A stretch of 64,000 nucleotides of DNA from Enoplosus armatus. Taxonomy: Eukaryota; Chordata; Actinopteri; Centrarchiformes; Enoplosidae. The position numbers and the translations under genes were made by a program. Below, piece by piece: positions 11,481 through 50,303 of this stretch. The stretch's first letter is position 1. Every line of letters starts with the position of its first letter. The notes under the pieces are model-generated. The model did no database searches, was not told the DNA's origin, and saw nothing but the letters and a program-made list of their open reading frames with translations. Location: the NCBI RefSeq assembly GCF_043641665.1, contig NW_027261182.1:244737-308736 (forward strand). Direction: 5' to 3'.

Positions 11481-11940
11481 CGTGACTGTGGCTCGACGTT
11501 GAGACGCCACAGAGCAGGCTGTTTCACACACTACAACAGATCATCACAGCTGGAAATGCCTCCGTGGTGCTGTGAATCCCCCCCCCCCCAACAGGTGTCC
11601 TCTGGTCGGGACAGCTGGCTCATCGACCAGAGGACACTTTCTGCTCTGTGTGCGAGAGCTTAGCTAACGCGGCAAGAAGGTGACAGTTAGCAAACTTAGC
11701 TAACTTGCTTAAATTCACGCCGCTTCCTTCGGTTCATCTGCTTTTTTTTCCTCTCAGTATTAAACTCCACACGGTCTCCCCGCCCTCTGATCAGCGTCGT
11801 GGTGAGTTTAGCTGCTGAAATCTCCCGAGGAGCTCAGCGAGGAGAGGAAGCAGCAGCATGTTGACAGCACGGTCGCCTCATGTCAGAGACGCAAACAGCT
11901 TCAGCTAGCGAGTTCTGTCCGTTTGAAACGTCACCCTCAC

Positions 11941-12060
11941 CTGGAGACGCGCGTCCTCTGCGGCGGGTTCTCACTTCGGCTCGTCGTTGGCAGAAATTCC
12001 GCAAAATGTGCCGTAAAGGAGCAAATGAAAGAGCGCTGACATGAAGAAGAAAAAAAAAGT
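11941..12060 (-). other. dcaf1: Probable non-coding first exon of dcaf1
   Basis: On the minus strand a consensus donor (CCAG|GTGAGG) ends at 11941, inside a CpG-rich stretch and upstream of the 10720 acceptor, as expected for a 5' UTR exon. The right-hand boundary (transcription start) cannot be set from sequence; 12060 is only a guess. Confidence 0.5.
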
Positions 12061-12153
12061 TTCACGTTTATTTTCAAACTTCTCCCGGCGGCCGCGCGCT
12101 ACGTCACCGAATGACAGTCGACGTTAGATGACGAAAGACGGCGAACCTCCTGA

Positions 12154-12166
12154 TGGGATTTGTAGT
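12154..12166 (-). promoter_or_regulatory. ZNF143/SBS-type promoter motif (ACTAYRNNNCCCR)
   Basis: The minus strand reads ACTACAAATCCCA, a full match to the consensus ACTAYRNNNCCCR that is conserved in vertebrate housekeeping promoters and bound by ZNF143. It lies just upstream of the proposed dcaf1 first exon, on the strand of the gene. Confidence 0.6.
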
Positions 12167-12802
12167 TCAAATTGACATCAAACCGTTTGTTCTAGCTTAT
12201 GTACTACAAATCTCTTCTCTACATGTAACAGCAATTTATTATAACACATTAGTGTCTAAAATCAAATCCAGTATTTTCACTTAACTCAAGGTCCACTTAC
12301 TATCACTTATAACCACAGGTCACTGTCTTCTTCAGAAGATGGAGTTTGGGATGTGGTTGAAAAAGTGGCTCTTCAGTTAGGATTTTTTTGTTTAGTGTTT
12401 TGGATCAAACTACTTTTCCTAAAGTCAACAATGAACTATAAGTAGTTTCATCTGACAAGTAGCTCACTGAAATATCAAGACTCATGGCCTAATGTGACAC
12501 AACAGTAATAAAATCACACTCTGTTGTTGGTTGAATAATTGTAAATTGCTGCTATGTGGAGAGCTACATGCTGTATTAATCACAATATATATTCAACTTT
12601 TATTCAATTTTTTTTTTACCTTTTCAGAACAGTTTATGTATGAGATCCTTAAAATGCAGAGTATCAATATCTGCAATATTTAATGGTAGGTCCCTTGCAT
12701 ACCTCCAATTTAGTTTCAAATATTTGTCTTTCATTGTGTATGAGATTGGCACACTTCCCGTCAATGAATTAGGCAGAAATAACTACAAACAAGTGCAAAC
12801 AG

Positions 12803-12808
12803 TTTATT
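12803..12808 (-). terminator. smpd4: Candidate polyadenylation signal for smpd4
   Basis: AATAAA on the minus strand about 810 bases after the smpd4 stop codon. A second hexamer at 12953-12958 is equally good, so alternative poly(A) sites are possible. Confidence 0.4.
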
Positions 12809-13027
12809 GAGTTTCTTGGACAGAAATGGGTTCTGCTTTCACAGAGAAAAATAGTCCGTTTATTCCATCAGCGCATTCTGAATGTTTTGGCATGCACCTG
12901 TTTTCAGATGCTTGTTGAAAAATGAATTTCCCTCCAAACAGAGCAGCAACACTTTATTTACAGCCACATTTAAAACAGTCAACAGTCATATCAAAAGCAA
13001 GAACCACAGAGCTGCCAGTCTACTGCC

Positions 13028-13607
13028 AACAGGGTTCCTACACGGCCCACTTCAAAATGCTGTCCCTTTAGACATAAACCACTCACACTACTGTACACCA
13101 TCTCACTCTGGACCTCATGAGAATAACAGGATTATTCCTTACTCATGGACTCTGGCTCTGATCTCTGACTTTGCTGCAGCAGGTGGCAAACTGAACTATT
13201 TCTCTACAGGGATCCATGTTGATTAGTCAATTAATCAATTAGTCGATCGACAGACACTCTATTGGCAAATACTTTGATAATTGTCGTTTTAAGTAATCTT
13301 TTAAGTGAACGATCCAAACATGTTCTTGTTGAAGCTTCTCAAATGTGCTGCTTTTCGTCTTTACATAATAGTAAATTTAATATTTTGGGGTGCTGGTTGG
13401 ACTTTGGGCTTTAGGACATTTTTAAGCAGTTTTCTGATGTTATAAAGGCCAAACAATTAATCCATTTTCAAAATAATGGTTAGTTGCAGCCCTAAACCAA
13501 TAACATACTACATTATCCATCACACGTTGCATGGGACCACAACACTTCACACATTTTTTGCAAAACATTCATTATGTGTATTTTTCCAGACATGTAGGAA
13601 CCCTGTT
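13028..13607. mobile_element. Possible hAT-like non-autonomous element ending next to the smpd4 stop codon
   Basis: A perfect 15-bp inverted repeat lies at 13028-13042 and 13593-13607, each ending in CAGGG/CCCTG as hAT termini do. The interior has no transposase and includes another repeat copy (13215-13495). Flanking octamers do not match, so no target-site duplication is visible. The right end is six bases from the smpd4 stop codon. Confidence 0.4.
13215..13495. repeat. Copy of the AATTAATCGATTAG / GTTGCAGCCC repeat, plus orientation
   Basis: Starts with AGTCAATTAATCAATTAGTC, contains GAAGCTTCTCAAATGTGCTG, and ends with the diagnostic GGTTAGTTGCAGCCCTAA. This is the best preserved copy in the window. 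It lies in the smpd4 3' UTR. Confidence 0.8.
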
Positions 13608-13613
13608 ACTCAG

Positions 13614-25658
<12,045 letters not shown>

Positions 25659-26049
25659 GGAGGACCCTTATGTTTGTTTTTTTCCTATGTACAGTCCACT
25701 TGGATCCTACCTGGAGGAGGTAAACACGCACAAAAGTTGTTTTTTATTTGCTCAGTTGGAGTTAGCTGGCGACATAAACTAGCCTAGCATTACTTTGTTA
25801 GCGCCTTCAGCATAAAACAAACGTGCCGATCATTGAAACGAGAGGATGCTGTGGAAACAGGATGATAACTGTGTGTACTGTTCATCCGACATCAATGTCT
25901 TCCATTGACAGGGAAACTCAGTAGGCAGACAGACAGTCAGTCAATGAACCACGTAAGTTAACGTTAGCATGAGCGGGCTAGCTAGCGACAAGTAACTAAC
26001 GTCATAACTTACTTAGCTAGCAAAGATTCCTAAACTGACAGCAGCAGCC

Positions 26050-26215
26050 GTGAAGTCAGCAAATGAACCACGAAGATGGAGCAAACTTTAACGCTTCTTT
26101 ACCTTCGCCGCTGACACTAATTCAAGATTTCGACTACTTTCCCATCAACCGCGTTTCAAAATGTGGGCCAGTGAAGAATTGACCGGCCCCCATGCAGGCG
26201 CTGACGTCTTCTTCT
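26050..26215 (-). promoter_or_regulatory. smpd4: Probable smpd4 promoter region
   Basis: Locally GC-richer sequence with a CRE-like TGACGTC near 26200, a possible 5' UTR exon donor at 26103, and AT-rich DNA beyond. The transcription start cannot be placed exactly. Confidence 0.4.
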
Positions 26216-26326
26216 GTGGTGTTTAGGCGGGTAGTCATGTTGCTGCACATTACTGCCACCTTCTGGAGCTACTGATATCCTCCAATATACATTTCCACTG
26301 TAGATCCGTTCCCTCGGGTCCTGTTC

Positions 26327-26327
26327 T

Positions 26328-26358
<31 letters not shown>

Positions 26359-26370
26359 AATAATAATAAT
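26327..26370. repeat. (AAC)n(AAT)n trinucleotide repeat
   Basis: CAA/AAC units followed directly by ATA/AAT units. Confidence 0.9.
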
Positions 26371-28407
26371 GCTCTGCCTTGTCCACTACCTCTATAATTA
26401 ATTAGCTCTTTTCTGTCTGTCTCTGCAGTAGCTCAGTAAATGTCCATCTCTCTGCCACATGTTTTCTGCACGTTGCTTTCCTGCAATGTGCAATGTGAGG
26501 TTCAAGTTATGCCACTAAGTTTGCCACTGTTGATTTATTTTCAGTTCAATAATAATCAAGGCAGGATTGCCAAACAGGCAAAGCGGGCAGCTTCCCTGGG
26601 GGCTCTAAAGGCTCCAGGACACAAGTTTGTAGTCATTTAACTGGTTGGTTTCTCTGGGCTAAAACACTGAACCCTTATCAGGTTAATCCAGCCCTGATAC
26701 AGTATCTACATTTTCTATTTTAACTAATCCAGAATACCTGTATGGACTGTAGGGACCCACATGAATGTAACCTCTGTGTTTTTCCTTCAATGTATTGACA
26801 AGATTTTATATATTACATCCTAAAGATTACATGATGCACATGACTAAATACATGACAGAGCTGACGCTGAGTCAATTTGTGTTCAAGCCACTCCAACACA
26901 ATCAAAATGGCACACAGCAGAACTTCCTCTGACTTGGAACTACGATGGCCAGGTTACTGACTGCTTAAATCAAACAGTAAACACGTGTCTCAACTTAATT
27001 TGAACTCCAACTCTAATTAGTTTCTAATAACAATGATACAACATGGCATAATACAATAGTCTGCAATAATAATGCAATAATGCATGTTATGCACTCTCAC
27101 TGCAATTCGTTCTTCTCTCTGTTGCAGGAATACAAAGTAGTCTAATATTAATAGTTAAAGCTTAGATATTACACTCAAAACAAATTGTGCATTATTCTGC
27201 CTTTGGAAAGTATTGTATTGCATGAAAAATGAAAACCCTTGAATGTTTTTATTTTTTTATTCTACATGTAAGTTCATTTTGTGGCTTATTCACATACAGT
27301 ATAACACAATTTCATCACTCAGTTCTTGATCTCCAAGTAGAGTTGTGAAGTTTAAAAAAAGTTTTCCTTTTGCTTATGAGAAACACACAAGTTTATATAA
27401 ACAGAGAAAAAGTACTACGTTCTAGCATATGAAGAAAGAAAACTATCAAAAATAGAGTTCTTTAATATACATTGATGTGAATAATAATTATTAGTTACAT
27501 GGCAGAATTAATAAGCTATACATAATGTATTTTCAAGCAAGGTCCATTTCATGTGTGCGTTCCCACTGAGGCCCATACTGAATCCATTAGGTGTGCACGA
27601 AGCCTGGATCTGATCTGTGTAGATCCACATTACATCTCCAAACAAACATAAATACACGTCGAAAACATTACATGTTTTTGTTAAACACAGTTAAATGTGT
27701 AGCAGTAAACTGGGCAAACACTTGTTTAGTCTTCTGTCATTCATTTATGCTGTGTATGTATAATACACACACACATATATATATATGTATGTGTGTGTGT
27801 GTTTCTGCATTGTGTCTGAGATCCTGATACATCATAGTCTGATAAGGTTTTCTGCTTTAAGCCATTAGTCTCTCCAACACTACAAGTAGTGACTTGAAAC
27901 TCATTTGAGTTAGCTTGAACTGTTTTTGGCATTGCTAAGCTAATTAGCTTAGTTGGCTAATTAGGATATTTTAGCAAAAGCAACAAATGTTATTGTTAAG
28001 GTTCAACTGGGAGCCACAACAAATGGCAGCTTGTACTTGACAGTTAATACGCTGACATTATGTTACCTGAAATATGATCAGCTGCATCTCGTCTACTGGT
28101 TTCTGTTCAGATGGACAGATTATACAGTATATTGTCAAACATGCAAGTTTAAATGTGTTACGCACCCGTAATACTTGGCACATTAGTGTGTTTGTCATGA
28201 GCTGATTTATCATTCAGACACCTGATGCCTCCATGCCAGTCTGAATTTCAAATAACATCTTCTATTTTAGCTGAAGCTATGTCCAAAACAATCATGAATA
28301 TTGCTAATAATATAAATTCAGAGACAAAATAACTTTTTTCTACATGTCCGTGTTTTTGTTGTGTCTAAATATTCAGGATGAGGATATACTAATCTCTTTT
28401 TTTTTTT

Positions 28408-28413
28408 TTTATT
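28408..28413 (-). terminator. Candidate polyadenylation signal for the semaphorin gene
   Basis: Minus-strand AATAAA about 138 bases after the stop codon, beside a poly-A run on that strand that weakens the call. Confidence 0.3.
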
Positions 28414-28550
28414 ACTGTCAGTCTTTCATGGCAAATATAGTTATATAGCATTATTTGCTCAAAAAGCAAACATTGTTGATGAACCCTTTCCTTGTCCTCT
28501 GCATGTACAGGATCTGTTGTCCATAGGCAGTCTCTGTGTCCTGCAGCTGA

Positions 28551-44841
<16,291 letters not shown>

Positions 44842-45118
44842 CTGAGAGAGACAGAAGAAACCATCAGCGTCTTTTACTCGGCGCCTCTATGTCTCAAACA
44901 TCCGGTGGGGAAAGTAACTAAGTACATTTACTCAAATACTGTACTTGAGTACAATTTTAAGGTTCTTGTTCTTTACTTGGTTATGTCTTTATCCGTTTTA
45001 TACTACGTCATACTACTCTACTTCTACTCCACGACGTGTATCTAACATTATATATACACATATAATACACTATGCTACTTTTACTGAAGTAAATGATTTG
45101 AATAATTCTTCCCCCACT

Positions 45119-45235
<117 letters not shown>

Positions 45236-45549
45236 GCGGTTCATCAGTCGGGCTGCAGAGCCTTCGCCCCCGGTCTCCCTGGGGAGTCGGTGTTAAAGCA
45301 GGCAGAAAACGACCTGAACAAGCGCAACAAATGAACCTTGAAAGTCGGCCTCTGCCCCGCCACTCTGTTTACTCTGTGAAGCTGTCAGCCGGGTCTCCCA
45401 GAGCCGTGGAAGAGAACTGGAGCGAGGAGGGCGAAGGACTGGGAACTGAAGAGATGTATAGTCCTATAATTACAATAATAATCCAAAAATGTGTTTTATG
45501 CCAAAAGTCTTTTGCAGTTTCAACTGACCTCACGTTCTCCTCACTTCAG

Positions 45550-45760
45550 TCTATGTTAGAGCTAAAACGTCGATCACCAAAAAATAATCAACAGCTATTT
45601 TAATATTCAATTAATTTTCATTTTTCAAGTCAGTCAATTCTCTGGTCCCAACTTCTCAAATGTTAATATTTGTGGCTTTTATGTGATCGTAGACTGAATC
45701 TGCAGATGAATCTATAATGAAAATAATGGCAGCTGTGGTCTCTTTGGCCCAACTTGACAA
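45550..45760. repeat. Fragment of the GTTGCAGCCC repeat family
   Basis: Contains AATAATCAACAGCTATTTTA, TTCTCTGGTCCCAACTTCTC and AAATGTTAATATTTGTGGC in the family order; the terminal motif is decayed. Confidence 0.65.
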
Positions 45761-47999
45761 ATTTTCTCTCCGAGATGTTTAATAAAAAATAAATAAATAA
45801 AACAGATTTTGGGTTGATCTTTCTATTTGTCTCCATTAAGCAAACATCTCTTGTCCTCCACCTGCAATAGATTTGGTGAATTCGGGTCGACTGGAGGTAA
45901 ATCCACGACCTCCAGCTGGAAATGTTAACTTGAGTAAAAGCAACTCATTAACCTTGAAACTCTGTAAGTCAGCTGAGTCGACCTGCCTGTGCTGCAAAGA
46001 CTCAAGACGTTCAGGCCCGGCCCACACTGTGGATCTCCAGGACAGACTCAAACAAACACGAAACACGGGAGGCTACACCTGAGCTCATGACATCACATGA
46101 CTGAGATTTATTAATGGAAGTCAAAATATGAATTTGTCTGGTTTGCACTACTTAAAAACAATCTATGAATAAAAGAAGGTGAAACAATCAAGAGACGCAG
46201 AGTGAGAAACAAACAGATATCTGCAGCGCATTGGCCTGAGCCTCAGAAAGACCTGCAGACAATAAAAGGAAGCACGGATTTCATTTTATGGACCTGCTGC
46301 ACTTGGCTCTGCCTCACCCAGTCCTACAGATCCCATCCATCAAGTGCACCAACGATGGGAAATAGACCACATGATGAAAGAAAGCGTAGCAGGAGATATC
46401 TCAAAGTACTCTCGCTGAGGGGGACGCGGGGGAAAATATGACATGAAATACTGAAGAGGAGAGGAAACCAAACGCTTTACGTCACACAACACCATCGTGG
46501 GTTCAAATTGGTCTTTGTTTTTTCTTGCCCTGAAGTTTTCCATTAGTTTTCCTGATAACTTGTGCAGCCTCCCACATTTTCTTAAGTCGGCAGTCTCTAG
46601 AAAATGCATTAAAAATGAGTAAAAACACGAGACTTTCCACACCGGAATCAATTCTGATTATGGGGAGTGAAGTATTCGAAGATAAAGACAAAATGCATTA
46701 AAGCTTGAGTGCAGTCGGTGAGTTATCTCGATCCGTCAAAGCTTCTGGATGCAATTCAGTTAAATGTTGCTTTTCCTCTCGGAGCTGATGCTGATTGCTT
46801 CTGATTGGTCAGCGGTAATCTGGATTTCTGCTGATTGGTCAATGGCATGAGGTCACGACCTCCACACATCTCGATTCAGGTGCAGCTCTTAGTTCTGCGC
46901 TGGTTTCGAGGGACTCTTTCTAGAGCAGCCATTTCCCATCATTGTTCAACCATCACACGCTGACAAACCAGTTTCTACCCCAACAGAAGCCCCAGTTGGC
47001 ACGTTCCCAGTCCTCCTAATTCCACTTCTTCTTCCCAATGACTCAACATACAAAACAGGACAGTAAAAGTTGAGTCTGTACGTGGTCACAGTGCAGGGAC
47101 TCTGAGCCACACTCAGCGGGCACAAACATCAACAGGCACTCGCAGTCCACTCTAAAAGGTCTGATCCAGATCTAATCACCTCCTTCATTAATCACACACA
47201 CATATAATATAATGGACTACACACATTCATACACTCCCACTTACGCATTCACGTCTTTCTTCTTTGCTGTTTTACAAAACCAGAGCGAATGTTTGTCTGT
47301 AAAAACACAAGAGTTGTTCTGAAAAGCTGCCACATGAAACCCAGCGGGCTAATAATATTAATATTAAAGGGTCATTTTGAGAGAATGGTAATCTGCCTCC
47401 CCTCCTTGTTTTAAGAAGCTCAATGACTGTGTGGGCATTAATGAAGAAGCTGTCTTTCAATCAGTTCACGACACTTCAAAGAAATGTAGGTGAGTTTATA
47501 TTTTTCCTGGTAAACTTTTTAAAAACTCATTCTTATGAAATAAATCTTTTGTCACCAAATAAAACAAGTTTTTTTTATTTTTTATTCTATTCTAAAACTG
47601 ACATTTTGGTAATAAGAGTGAGTGATTAGTGATGCACAGTACATCACATGACAATAGGATAAAATGATAAGAAACGACCAAACAAGAGCTGAGAGTTGCT
47701 GTAAAATACAACTCTTTTTCTTTTCTTGCACATCTGGTTGTTTTATCGTCTTTTCTACGATTTGACCACAGCGGAGACTTGAAAACATTCTGTAGTGAGT
47801 AAAAATCTCATTATATATTATATATTCAGCGTTTATGATGAGTGGCGTGCTGACTGTGATTTTTATGGTCTTTTCACAACGATCTGAAAGTAGCCGGATG
47901 ACTTGCTGTTGATTAACTCAGTCACGTCTTGTTACAGTCGAATCAACAGGATCATTTCCACCAACCTCTCAGAGAGCTGACACTAAACTAAGCATGAAG

Positions 48000-48001
<2 letters not shown>

Positions 48002-48049
<48 letters not shown>

Positions 48050-48153
48050 CAGAGAGCTCTGTGGATAATGGCAAACATTTGTAAAAGACTTCAGGCAGAA
48101 CAAATTCACTGGGAGGGCTGGGTGCGTGCCGAACACCTGTACAGCACACGCAT

Positions 48154-48207
<54 letters not shown>

Positions 48208-48296
48208 TTGATTGCTCCCCGTGATGAACACTGATTGCCTGCAATCAGGAAGGTGATTAAAACTGGATTTGCTTCATTAAAATAGTTGGCATGTTT

Positions 48297-48336
<40 letters not shown>
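48002..48336. repeat. Three (GT)n arrays
   Basis: Runs at 48002-48048, 48156-48207 and 48298-48336, separated by unique sequence. Confidence 0.95.
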
Positions 48337-48337
<1 letters not shown>

Positions 48338-48849
48338 CTGTGTGCTCGAGGTGAGAGGTGGAATGTGATTGGCCCAGAACACTTCAGTGCACACTACAAT
48401 CAGATTTTTCACTTTGGTCTCTGATGAAAACATTTCTGAACTATGAAATAACAACATTTCTCTGCGTGTTGGGACACAAACATTCGCACCACTTTGTTTT
48501 CAGTTTGTTTCCACAGCTGGAAACATCAGGCCTTTCAGAGGAGAAAGGTTTCACCTCAGAACTGCAGCTGAGATTTCTGTCCTGGTTTTTAATGTGACAG
48601 TCGGATGTCAGCAGTGACGTATTTCAGCTCTAACACGGCGTAAAGAGAGAGAGAGCAGGCTGATATCAATGAGATTAAATTACAAACAGTGACGCTGGAT
48701 TGCATCGCTTTTCCTGTCCTGTGTCCCTCATCCAGCGCAGGAATGACGGACTCCGCCACCACCAAGACAAACTGTATTATGAAGAGATAAATAACAAACG
48801 CAGACCAGAATGAAAAATGGGGTTTGATGTCTTTGATGAAATCTTAAGG

Positions 48850-48925
48850 ATTATAACGTTTGTCAAAATAGTTGCCGATAACTTTTCTGACGGCTGCTTG
48901 ATCGACTGATCTGTGAATTAGCTGG
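48850..48925. repeat. Short reverse-oriented fragment of the GTTGCAGCCC repeat family
   Basis: GTCAAAATAGTTGCCGATAA followed by TTTTCTGACGG and GATCGACTGATC is the reverse complement of the family's 5' part. Confidence 0.6.
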
Positions 48926-49256
48926 ACGTAATGATTTCTTTCAGCGACAGCTTGTATATAAAAGGACAATAACACGTTTTCCTTCTCCCATGAAGATGTT
49001 CACTATCAAACAAACTACACACACAGTAAAAGCAGCGTACGTGTGTTTTGGATTCAGCCTCCAGGAGAAGTAAATGACTCAAACCTTGATCGTTAAACAG
49101 AAAAGGCCTGAGGGACCTGGACTGTGAGCCAGGCTGGATCCTGGTGGATCAAATCACAGCATGTGCTGCTGCGCTGAAACGTGTTAGTCTGAGCGTTCAT
49201 GCATCATTAAAAACTCAAATAAATAAAAATGTGTAAAGAATTTAACTCCGTGTTTG

Positions 49257-49257
<1 letters not shown>

Positions 49258-49306
<49 letters not shown>

Positions 49307-49371
49307 CCTCAGTGTTACAGCTCGAAACATCTCCTCTTTCATCTCCCCTCCAAAGCTCTGGTGTCTCTGAT

Positions 49372-49459
<88 letters not shown>
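49258..49459. repeat. Facing (GT)n and (CA)n arrays
   Basis: (GT)22 at 49258-49302 and (CA)42 at 49376-49459, about 73 bases apart. They are complementary and could form a stem of about 44 bp in RNA or single-stranded DNA. Confidence 0.9.
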
Positions 49460-49463
<4 letters not shown>

Positions 49464-50270
49464 AGCAGTCAGGCCTGCTTGCAGCTACTGAGTCTGTGCA
49501 GCGTATCAGACTTCAGGGAAACACCTTTGATCAGAGTCCCATCAGCCACTGAACAGCAGCCAAAGTCTTTGCATGAAAACATTTCTTTCTCATTTTAACG
49601 TCATGATAAAATGTTTACGGACAGCAGTCTCTGTTATTCATTCAAACTTCAAAGCTGGTTATCGTCTCATTAAAGCAGGATAAAGTTTGTGTTTGAGTTA
49701 TAATGAAGCCATTAAAATATTTCACCAACAACCTCAGAGCAGCGTCACAGCTGCTGAAACACATTCATTCATTTATACAGCTGAGACTATTTAACTGAAA
49801 CTGTTAAAAGTTACTTTTAGATTTCCCTTCGTGCAGGAATTGAAATGTACAGTTGTGTTTACGTGAGGAGTTTTTTTGATGAGAAGAAACTAGAACGAGT
49901 AAAAGTCTGAAGAGTGAAGTGATTTACATCTTAAAGGAAATGATTTCTCTCCCTTCAGTTTAGTTTATCTTCCACAACGTGGCCGACGTCGGAGTCCCAC
50001 ATGACAACATGAGTGACAGAGACCTCCCCCACGCTGAGAGGGAGGGGAGGGTGTGTGTGTGTGTGTTATCGCTGACAGATAAAAACACAGTGATTAGATA
50101 AGAACCGACAGGATTCCTCACCTGTCAGACGGCCTGTCTGCTCTGCCTCATATATTTCTGATTATCACCGCCCATCAAATACCAAACACATTATAACACA
50201 CCGGCAACGCCTTCGGTTGGATCACAGAGACACACACATTCACACACAAGCTTCAATATGGATAGGGAGT

Positions 50271-50303
<33 letters not shown>

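Larger units (their letters stand above)
11760..12170 (-). promoter_or_regulatory. dcaf1: CpG-rich promoter of dcaf1
   Basis: CpG dinucleotides cluster here (for example the GGCGGCCGCGCG stretch near 12087) within a locus that is otherwise AT-rich. No TATA box is evident. A CRE-like TACGTCA lies near 12100. A ZNF143-type motif lies at 12154-12166. This fits a housekeeping promoter firing leftward into dcaf1. Confidence 0.6.
12170..13613. other. smpd4 3' UTR and smpd4-dcaf1 intergenic stretch
   Basis: No gene is seen on either strand. From 13613 leftward this should be the smpd4 3' UTR. Minus-strand AATAAA hexamers lie at 12953-12958 and 12803-12808, so the transcript could end near 12.8-12.9 kb, about 0.7 kb upstream of the dcaf1 promoter. 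The rest is AT-rich. Repeat material occupies 13028-13607. Confidence 0.5.
26215..28550. other. Intergenic region or semaphorin 3' UTR
   Basis: AT-rich with no protein gene seen. It contains (AAC)n/(AAT)n at 26327-26370 and a CA-TA-TG palindrome at 27764-27801. The semaphorin 3' UTR must begin at 28550 and run left. Minus-strand AATAAA hexamers occur at 28408-28413, next to a poly-T run, and near 27250, so the 3' UTR could be about 0.15 or 1.3 kb. Confidence 0.5.
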
